From positions 1-20,383 of the forward strand of contig CAMYNC010000112.1 in the NCBI GenBank assembly GCA_947259685.1: 20,383 nucleotides of DNA. Direction: 5' to 3'. The notes under the pieces are model-generated. The model had not been told where the DNA came from and did no database searches. It saw only the letters and a list, made by a program, of their open reading frames with translations. The DNA is from an uncultured Desulfuromonadales bacterium (lineage in GTDB: Bacteria; Desulfobacterota; Desulfuromonadia; Desulfuromonadales; Geopsychrobacteraceae). A program made the position numbers and the translations under genes. Shown here one piece after another: positions 15,188 to 20,383 of this stretch (the first letter of the stretch is position 1; the number at the start of each line of letters is the position of its first letter).

Positions 15188-15596
15188 ACCTGTTTCAGCA
15201 AGGTTTGAAACGGGCGCCAGTTTTCCCTTGCCACCCCTAAACTATAATCGGCGGGCGTCTGACCGTGAATTTGATCGTTGAGCAAGGTGTCGAGTTGCGG
15301 GGTGAGTGCCAGGCATTGGCAGGGACGTTGCTGAATCGATAAGGAACAGCCGTTTTCAAGCAGAAACCGGCAGCCGTGCTCCGTCTCCTGAGGGGCCGGT
15401 ATCAAGACGCCGCCCAAGTCGCGTAAGGCCAGGAAACGTTTTCTAAGGGTCGTAGCCAGCTGCTCGGCCAATGGGATGTCGCCGGCGAAGAAAATCGTGA
15501 AGAAGCGTTGCGGATTTTTCAGACACCGGGATGCCCTTGGCAGCACCGGCCTCGGCACTGCTGGCAGATCTTCTCATCGAAATGGGCATCGAGCAT
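15175..15596 (-). pseudogene. YkgJ-family cysteine-cluster protein, frameshifted by one base
   Basis: The N-terminal frame begins at ATG 15596 and reads MLDAHFDEKICQQCRGRCCQ, then GHPGV and a TGA stop (15521-15519). The remainder continues in another frame from KNPQRFFTIFFAGDIPLAEQL to GCRFL...GCSLSIQQRPCQCLALTP, ending at 15175. Restoring a single G in the TGAAAAA sequence gives GHPGVWKNPQRFF, which is the family pattern; so one base has been lost at about 15519-15520. YkgJ-type proteins bind a metal (zinc or Fe-S) through the CxxC...CC and later CxxxxxxxxC-x-C cysteines; the function is otherwise unclear. All expected cysteines survive across the two frames, so the loss is recent or a sequencing error next to an A5 run. 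Confidence 0.8.
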
Positions 15597-15669
15597 TTGC
15601 GGGCCTGTGGCTGAGGATTTTAGCGAAAGAAATTGAACAGATAAAAGTTTACTAAATAAGGGGATAAAA

Positions 15670-16104
15670 ATGCAATCTGCAAAACTAGGTGATCGGGTTG
15701 TTGTTCAGTATATCGGGACCTTGGACAATGGCCGGATTTTCGACAGCCGCGATGGGGAGGATCAATTGGAAATCATCCTCGGCAGGGGAGAGGTTTTTCC
15801 AGCCCTGGAACAGGAGATTGTCGGGATGAAGCCGGGAGATGTGAAAAATATCGTTATCCCTCCTGATGCGGCCTATGGTCCACGTCTGGAAGAAAATATT
15901 CTCAAGTTAAGGCGTGAGATGTTCCCTGCGGAAAAAGAATTACGTGTCGGTCAAAAATTGAGTCTGCAGTTCAAGGATGGCCAGGAACGAGTCATGCTGC
16001 TTGTCGCAGTAGATGAGAGTGAAGTTGTTTTAGATGGGAATCATTCACTGGCGGGGTGTGAATTGACCTTTGCATTGAAGCTGGCGGAGATTTTAGCGGC
16101 ATAA
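15670..16104 (+). CDS. FKBP-type peptidyl-prolyl isomerase (SlyD/FkpB-like)
   Basis: A 144-residue cytoplasmic isomerase and probable folding chaperone. The split FKBP core is visible as GDRVVVQYIGTLDNGRIFDSR (residues 7-27, with Tyr14, Phe24 and Asp25 of the active site), LEIILGRGEVFPALEQEIVGMKPGDVKNIVIPPDAAYG (33-70), and the last strand HSLAGCELTFALKLAEIL. Between them lies the inserted chaperone flap (about 71-125) typical of SlyD. The His/Cys-rich metal-binding tail of Escherichia coli SlyD is absent, so the protein is of the short type. AAGGGG lies before the ATG. A strong terminator follows directly, and it stands as a single-gene unit. Confidence 0.95.
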   Translation: MQSAKLGDRVVVQYIGTLDNGRIFDSRDGEDQLEIILGRGEVFPALEQEIVGMKPGDVKNIVIPPDAAYGPRLEENILKLRREMFPAEKELRVGQKLSLQFKDGQERVMLLVAVDESEVVLDGNHSLAGCELTFALKLAEILAA

Positions 16105-16139
16105 AAAAACTGCGGTCCAAATGTGGACCGCAGTTTTTT
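16103..16139 (+). terminator. Strong rho-independent terminator
   Basis: CTGCGGTCCA (16110-16119) and its complement (16124-16133) form a perfect 10-bp stem with a 4-base loop, extended by A7 on the left against T6 on the right. It follows the FKBP stop codon and, through the A-run, could also stop minus-strand transcripts leaving the tRNA-Asp gene. Confidence 0.95.
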
Positions 16140-16146
16140 CTATTGA

Positions 16147-16223
<77 letters not shown>

Positions 16224-16307
16224 CTAGTGGTTGTTGTTTGAAGCGGAGCGAAATCTACACCATCCCTGGCGGATCTGCAATAGATATTTTAACTTCAGGC
16301 AAGATTT

Positions 16308-17792
16308 TCAACGGCGGCCGAAAATCGAGCCGAGCACGCCACGGATAATCTGCCGACCGATCTGACTGCCGATGGAGCGGGCGGCGCTTTTCATCATCGC
16401 CTCGGCGGCCGTCTGTCGTCTGGAACCGCCACTGCGCCTGGCGGCCTGTCGCTCGGCTTTTTCCGCTTCCAAGCGAGCGCGCTCTGCCTCCTCCTGCAGG
16501 GCGGATTCATTCGCTTTTTTCTTCAATAATTCATAGGCCGATTCGCGATCGATAGCCTGTCGATAGCTGCCGCCCACCGGCGAACGCTGCATCATGGTGG
16601 CGCGTTCGCTGGCGGTGATTGGGCCGATCTTTCCTTCCGGCGGTGAGATCAGGGTCTGTTCGACTGGCGTCGGGCTGCCATCATCATCCAACACCGAGAC
16701 CAACGCTTCACCGATGCCAAGCTGGGTGACCACCGCTTCGGTATCGAGGTTCGGGTTCGGGCGGAATGAATTGGCGACCGCCTTGACGGTTTTGCGGTCC
16801 TTGGGAGTGAAGGCACGCAGGGCATGCTGGATCTTCATGCCGAGCTGGCCGAGGATGTCTTCCGGGATGTCCAGTGGGCTCTGGGTGACGAAGTAAATGC
16901 CGACCCCCTTGGAACGGATCAGGCGGACCACCTGCTCGATTTTATCGAGCAGGCTTTTCGGCGCGCCATCAAACAGCAGGTGAGCTTCGTCGAAAAACAG
17001 CACCAGCTTCGGCAGTTCGGCATCGCCGGCTTCGGGCAGCTGTTCAAACAGTTCGGCCAGAAGCCAGAGCAGAAAGGCGGCGTAGACCCGTGGCGAACGG
17101 TGGATCAGGGTGCTGGCATCGAGTAGACTGATAACCCCGCGTCCGGAAAAATCGCAGTGCATCAGATCTTTTAGCTGCAGGGCCGGTTCGCCGAAAAAGA
17201 GATCGGCGCCCTGTTCTTCGAGCACCAGCAAACGACGTTGGATCGCGCCGACGCTGCTGGAGGTGATGTTGCCGTATTCGCTGCGCAGGTCCTTGGCGTT
17301 TTCACCCATCCAGTTCAGCAAAGAACGCAGATCTTTTAGATCGAGCAGCAACAGGCCATCATCGTCAGCGATCTCAAAAGCCGCATAGAGGATGCCCGAT
17401 TGGGTTTCGTTGAGATCGAGCAGGTTCGACAGTAGCAGCGGCCCCATCTCGGAGATGGTGGTGCGCACCGGATGCCCCTGGTCGTTGTCGATACTCCAGA
17501 ACAGGCTGGGGCAGGGTTGCAGGCGGTAATCTGGGAGCGGGATCTTGGCCAGCCGTTCGTCGATCTTCGGATGCGGTTTGCCACTGGCGGCCAGGCCGGA
17601 GAGGTCACCCTTGATGTCGGCGGCAAATACCGGCACGCCGAGACGCGAGAAACCTTCACTGAGCACTTGCAGGGTGACAGTTTTACCGGTGCCGGTGGCA
17701 CCGGCGACCAGTCCGTGGCGGTTGCTCATGCAGGCCAGCTGTTGGATCAAGCGACCGTTGCTGGCACCCAGATTGATTACAGGTGTTGCCAT
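16308..17792 (-). CDS. HerA-like DUF853 ATPase (YjgR type)
   Basis: A 494-residue P-loop ATPase. Walker A is GATGTGKT (31-38) in NRHGLVAGATGTGKTVTL. The FtsK/HerA-type VPVFAADIKGDLSGLA follows, Walker B is LVLFFDEA (263-270), and an arginine-finger-like VRLIRSKGVGIYFVTQSP comes after. The DUF853 C-terminus has LISPPEGKIGPITASERATMMQRSPVGGSYRQAIDRESAYELLKK and an Arg/Ala-rich tail ending in SIGSQIGRQIIRGVLGSIFGRR. The family is widespread and is suspected to act on DNA or proteins as a hexameric pump; its biological role is not settled. GGAGG before TAAGG-ATG supports the start. It lies 97 bases after the SHOCT gene on the same strand. Confidence 0.94.
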   Translation of the reverse strand: MATPVINLGASNGRLIQQLACMSNRHGLVAGATGTGKTVTLQVLSEGFSRLGVPVFAADIKGDLSGLAASGKPHPKIDERLAKIPLPDYRLQPCPSLFWSIDNDQGHPVRTTISEMGPLLLSNLLDLNETQSGILYAAFEIADDDGLLLLDLKDLRSLLNWMGENAKDLRSEYGNITSSSVGAIQRRLLVLEEQGADLFFGEPALQLKDLMHCDFSGRGVISLLDASTLIHRSPRVYAAFLLWLLAELFEQLPEAGDAELPKLVLFFDEAHLLFDGAPKSLLDKIEQVVRLIRSKGVGIYFVTQSPLDIPEDILGQLGMKIQHALRAFTPKDRKTVKAVANSFRPNPNLDTEAVVTQLGIGEALVSVLDDDGSPTPVEQTLISPPEGKIGPITASERATMMQRSPVGGSYRQAIDRESAYELLKKKANESALQEEAERARLEAEKAERQAARRSGGSRRQTAAEAMMKSAARSIGSQIGRQIIRGVLGSIFGRR

Positions 17793-17889
17793 CCTTACCT
17801 CCTGTCAACAAGCAGATAGATCATTATATAGCGGTGCTAAAGCCTCGTTGAGATTTAATTGGTTGCGGCGCCAGGGGCACCGGTGGGGA

Positions 17890-18435
17890 CTATTGCTGGC
17901 TGACGATCTTTTGCTTCAGTTGTTGAAATTCTTCCCTGGTGATCAGCTCGTCTTCCAGCATCTTCGCCAGCTGGCTCAGCTCTGCGACCTGGGGATTCCT
18001 TGGCGCTTCGAGCTGCTTGATCTCCTGAGACGGGCCAATTTCAATCAGCTGCGGTTGATTGTCGTTGTGCCCCAATTTTACCGAGGCCATACCGCCGAGC
18101 AGACTGATCTCCAAGGTGCGACCCTGAAAAGCAGGATCGTTCATCAGATCAGTCAGCTTGCGTTTGTTCTCCTGGAAACGGCGGAAAAAAAGGTAAGCCG
18201 ACCCGCCAACCAAGACGATTCCCAGTGCTGTCAGCAGGTATCTGAAATCGTAGAGGCCTTTGATGAAGACTACTGCAGCGCCAAGGCCGAGAATTAACAG
18301 GATGTGGAGCAGCAGGACAAAATAGCCAAGGAACACACCACTAAAATGTCCCTTGTTCTGTTCGTTATTGATAGTCATCGTTATACTTAGAGCTTCTCTC
18401 GTTGGGCCGATCAGTCGATTCTTCAGGCGATTCAT
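17890..18435 (-). CDS. Membrane protein with C-terminal SHOCT domain
   Basis: A 181-residue protein with two adjacent hydrophobic segments (about residues 36-60 and 66-84: FLGYFVLLLHILLILGLGAAVVF, then LLTALGIVLVGGSAYLFF), a basic stop-transfer RRFQENKRK, a middle beta-rich part (about 98-130) and a terminal SHOCT motif, VAELSQLAKMLEDELITREEFQQLKQKIV. SHOCT is a short oligomerisation or interaction domain often found at the C-terminus of membrane proteins. The start is uncertain: an ATG at 18378 would shorten it by 19 residues, and neither has a well-spaced Shine-Dalgarno. It precedes the DUF853 ATPase gene and may be cotranscribed with it. The function is unknown. Confidence 0.8.
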   Translation of the reverse strand: MNRLKNRLIGPTREALSITMTINNEQNKGHFSGVFLGYFVLLLHILLILGLGAAVVFIKGLYDFRYLLTALGIVLVGGSAYLFFRRFQENKRKLTDLMNDPAFQGRTLEISLLGGMASVKLGHNDNQPQLIEIGPSQEIKQLEAPRNPQVAELSQLAKMLEDELITREEFQQLKQKIVSQQ

Positions 18436-18592
18436 GATAAATCCGATAATCTCCTAGACTAGCATAAATGCAGGATTCCTCATAATGACAATTCAAGCGT
18501 CAGTTTTTGCCCTGGCGTTACTGTCCCTGCATGATCGCCTTTGCTACAATGGGAAACCGGCTATCCGAGTCAAGATAGAAAGGACTCTCGCT

Positions 18593-19006
18593 ATGACAAC
18601 GGCTTTTCCCCTGGAAATCTTCTACGATGGTTCCTGTGTCGTTTGTTCCACCGAGATTGAGGTCTACCGTAAGCAGAACCCGCAGGATCGGTTGCTATTT
18701 ATCGATATCAGCAGTGAGGCTTTCAGTGCTTGTGCTTATGGCAAGGAACAGGCTGATTTTATGGCCCAAATGCATGTCCGCGACAGCACAGGGAAGTTTT
18801 TCGCCGGGGTTGACGCTTTTACGCTGATCTGGCAAGCCTATCCCGCTGGCTCGGTTTATCGGCTTTTTTCTAGACTGGTCGGGCTACCGGGCCTCAATTT
18901 CCTGACGCGCTGTGGTTATGTTCTGTTCGCGCGATATCGACATTTGCTACCAAAACGCAAACCTGACTGTACCTCGGGCAGTTGCAATCTCAACCATCCC
19001 CGTTAA
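18593..19006 (+). CDS. DCC-family thiol-disulfide oxidoreductase-like protein (DUF393)
   Basis: A 137-residue protein. Residues 8-18 (EIFYDGSCVVC) carry the D-G-x-C-x-x-C signature of the DCC/DUF393 family, with Asp12, Cys15 and Cys18, at the position of the thioredoxin-fold active site. GVDAFTLIWQAYPAGSVYRLFSRLVGLPGL and an R-rich C-terminus are typical. The start follows AAAGGA; a longer frame from 18485 adds 36 residues that overlap a likely promoter (TACAAT, 18544-18549) and is rejected. The C-terminus has two extra cysteines (CTSGSC). The enzyme activity of the family is presumed from the motif, and its substrates are unknown. It stands alone between a divergent gene and a MITE-like element. 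Confidence 0.9.
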   Translation: MTTAFPLEIFYDGSCVVCSTEIEVYRKQNPQDRLLFIDISSEAFSACAYGKEQADFMAQMHVRDSTGKFFAGVDAFTLIWQAYPAGSVYRLFSRLVGLPGLNFLTRCGYVLFARYRHLLPKRKPDCTSGSCNLNHPR

Positions 19007-19014
19007 GGAAAAGT

Positions 19015-19179
19015 CTAGTGTCCAGTGCGGTTAATGGTGTCATATAATTCTGAGTCATTTTGGTCGATGTCAAGGCGCGCCGACGCAGGCCTAGCCATAG
19101 TTAAACCAAGGAGGCGCAACGCGGACAGCGGGCAAAAGGGCCTGAATTAACAGGCAGGATTAACCGCACGGGACACTAG
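19015..19179. mobile_element. MITE-like element with 21-bp terminal inverted repeats
   Basis: Bases 19015-19035 and 19159-19179 are inverted repeats identical at 20 of 21 positions (both begin CTAGTGTCC and share GTGCGGTTAAT). The 165-base element encodes nothing. The outermost CTAG is present at both ends and might be a target-site duplication, in which case the element proper is 19019-19175 with TGTCC...GGACA ends, as in some IS5-like elements. The inner part (GTCAAGGCGCGCCGACGCAGGC and similar) is GC-rich and resembles a non-coding relic. The parent insertion sequence is not in the window. Confidence 0.75.
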
Positions 19180-19193
19180 TTGGTTAAATGAGT

Positions 19194-19222
19194 CTGGCGA
19201 TTCGATGAATAATCGTTATAAT
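19194..19222 (+). promoter_or_regulatory. Candidate promoter of the glucokinase gene
   Basis: A perfect TATAAT (19217-19222) is 36 bases before the start codon, with a poor -35 (CTGGCG, 17-base spacing). It lies just outside the right end of the MITE-like element, so the insertion may have replaced upstream control sequence. Confidence 0.5.
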
Positions 19223-19257
19223 GGTGCCGGCAATCTACTGACACGGGAGGATAATGG

Positions 19258-19875
19258 ATGCAAGCGCTAGGAATCGATATTGGTGGTAGCGGGATTAAGG
19301 GAGCGATCGTTGATGTTGACACTGGGGAACTGCAATCAGAGCGTTTGCGAATTACCACCCCGACCCCCTCTACCCCGGAGGCGGTTGCTGCTGCCGTGGC
19401 TGAATTAGTTAAACAGCTTGACTGGCATGGCCCGATCGGTTGCGGCTTCCCGGCTATTATTCGGGCTGGTGTCGCTAAATCGGCCGCAAATATCGACCCC
19501 AGCTGGATCGATATCGATGTTGCGCAGATTTTGCAGGAGACCACCGGCTGCCCGTGCCTGGTGATCAACGATGCGGATGCTGCAGGCTTGGCGGAGATGC
19601 GCTTCGGCAGTGGCAAGGGCCGAACCGGGGCAGTGATTATTATCACCATTGGCACCGGGCTCGGTTCAGCATTTTTTATTGATGGCAAACTTTACCCCAA
19701 TACCGAATTAGGGCATTTAAGATTAAAGAACGGTCCGGCAGAGCGCTATGCGTCTGCTGCGGTGCGAAAAAATGAAGATCTGACCTGGAAGATCTGGAGC
19801 AAGCGCTTAAATAAGTTTTTTTCTCAGGAGCTTTCCAAATATACATGTAGCAACTGCAACATCTGCACCTGTTGA
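19258..19875 (+). CDS. ppgK: Polyphosphate-type glucokinase (ROK family), 3'-truncated
   Basis: ROK-family sugar kinase with [20 protein letters not shown] (phosphate loop, residues 4-23), [27 protein letters not shown] (catalytic Asp in the NDAD group), [23 protein letters not shown] and the PpgK-like [24 protein letters not shown]. PpgK phosphorylates glucose with polyphosphate or ATP. Similarity ends near residue 188 (about 19822). The last 18 residues ([16 protein letters not shown]) are read from sequence that on the other strand encodes a glycosyltransferase subunit. About 60 residues expected at the C-terminus, including the last helix and GGG-type motif, are missing. GGAGG lies seven bases before the ATG. 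The protein is probably inactive unless the break is an assembly fault. Confidence 0.85.
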   Translation: MQALGIDIGGSGIKGAIVDVDTGELQSERLRITTPTPSTPEAVAAAVAELVKQLDWHGPIGCGFPAIIRAGVAKSAANIDPSWIDIDVAQILQETTGCPCLVINDADAAGLAEMRFGSGKGRTGAVIIITIGTGLGSAFFIDGKLYPNTELGHLRLKNGPAERYASAAVRKNEDLTWKIWSKRLNKFFSQELSKYTCSNCNICTC

Positions 19876-20148
19876 TATAATAAGATCCGGCTTTTCTCTT
19901 ATTAAAATAAGCAGGGATTCTATACAATTCTTCAAGAAAAGGAATGTCCTCAGAATAATGTTGCAATGTCTGGGATGAGTAACGAAGTACACTTTATTAC
20001 TTAAAGAAAATTCCTCTAAAGCGGAACTTCTATAGGTAACATAGTATCTATCATATTTGAGTTGTTCGGTGGCCTTTAACGCCTCAGAAAGATGACCGCC
20101 CGCTGAACAGGATATGCAAATTTTTATGTTGCGCTTGCGATTGACCAT
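19807..20148 (-). CDS. Alg14/PssD-like glycosyltransferase subunit, 3'-truncated
   Basis: A 113-residue frame: [22 protein letters not shown] near the start, YDRYYVT, then [45 protein letters not shown] and a stop. This matches the N-terminal two-thirds of Alg14/PssD-like proteins, the membrane-recruiting partner of a catalytic Alg13/PssE-like subunit in exopolysaccharide or N-glycan synthesis. After GKK(V/L)I, family members continue (typically YIES...), whereas here the frame stops at TAA formed by glucokinase sequence. The gene is AT-rich compared with everything to its left. The stop TGA just upstream of the ATG fixes the start region; the Shine-Dalgarno is weak. With the gene to its right it probably belonged to a polysaccharide cluster. 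Confidence 0.75.
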   Translation of the reverse strand: MVNRKRNIKICISCSAGGHLSEALKATEQLKYDRYYVTYRSSALEEFSLSNKVYFVTHPRHCNIILRTFLFLKNCIESLLILIREKPDLIISTGADVAVATCIFGKLLRKKLI

Positions 20149-20205
20149 CTGGGTTTGTTCATCTCAGTAATACTATTCAGAGCATTCCAGTTTACTCTGT
20201 GAAAG

Positions 20206-20382
20206 TCATGAATGTTTGTCATAATCATCCAGAAGCGCTGTTTTCCCTCCAGATTTTTCGTACCATTTTTTACATATCTCGCCAAGATCTTTCAAAATGA
20301 TAGGGACCTCGTCAGGCCGGTGTTTCACATGTTTCATATTGTCATAAAGCTCAAGGTGAAGCGGAAATTTGGCAAAAAAAGC
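20206..20382 (-). CDS. 3' end of an unrecognised gene (partial, runs off the window)
   Basis: The last 58 codons of a minus-strand gene are seen, AFFAKFPLHLELYDNMKHVK, HRPDEVPIILKDLGEICKKW, then YEKSGGKTALLDDYDKHS and TGA (20208-20206). The sequence is hydrophilic and helical with no motif I can name. It shares the low GC content and the strand of the Alg14/PssD-like gene 57 bases downstream, which suggests membership of the same polysaccharide-synthesis cluster. Only the C-terminus is in view. Confidence 0.55.
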   Translation of the reverse strand, partial: AFFAKFPLHLELYDNMKHVKHRPDEVPIILKDLGEICKKWYEKSGGKTALLDDYDKHS

Positions 20383-20383
20383 A

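Overview
The window looks like chromosome from an anaerobic or microaerobic deltaproteobacterium, most likely of the Desulfuromonadales/Geobacterales. This is inferred from gene content: a small GSU3473-type protein, a DraT/DraG nitrogenase switch, an FKBP/SlyD-type isomerase, a YkgJ-type cysteine-cluster protein and a polyphosphate-type glucokinase. Most genes are GC-rich with good Shine-Dalgarno sites. The last ~560 bases are visibly more AT-rich.

Layout. 1-3368: a large membrane chemoreceptor, a DUF4126 membrane protein with its terminator, and a convergent GSU3473-type small gene. 3679-5323: a tRNA-Thr(CGT) with terminator, then a membrane-anchored TIR-domain protein preceded by a 28-codon leader ORF that contains an attenuator-like hairpin. 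5333-7968 (minus): an arsenate-resistance operon arsR - GAPDH - arsJ, in which arsJ is broken by a frameshift with an apparent short internal deletion. 8031-8577: a PerR-like Fur-family regulator with a good promoter, a palindromic box at its start site, and a second near-identical inverted box just past its end. 8516-12025 (minus): an ovothiol operon, ovoA followed by a PLP-dependent lyase with a 4-base overlap, then a short possible third cistron.

12322-15187 (plus): a draT-draG operon. Its DraG is fused to a C-terminal macrodomain-like module, and two small genes follow: an HTH protein with a cysteine tail and an all-helical 102-103 residue protein. I regard this as the most interesting system here: one transcript seems to encode an ADP-ribosyltransferase, a two-module eraser/reader and two unassigned small partners. 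15175-16139: a YkgJ-family gene broken by one missing base, then an FKBP-type isomerase with a strong terminator. 16147-18435 (minus): tRNA-Asp(GTC), a HerA/DUF853 ATPase and a SHOCT membrane protein. 18593-19006: a DCC-family protein. 19015-19179: a MITE-like inverted-repeat element. 19258 to the end: a glucokinase and an Alg14/PssD-like glycosyltransferase subunit, both apparently lacking their 3' ends and meeting head-on at about 19807-19822, plus the 3' end of an unrecognised gene.

Three coding disruptions (arsJ, ykgJ-like, ppgK/alg14) in 20 kb mean that either real gene decay or assembly error must be considered. The nitrogenase structural genes are not in the window, so the target of the ADP-ribosylation system is inferred from family knowledge only.
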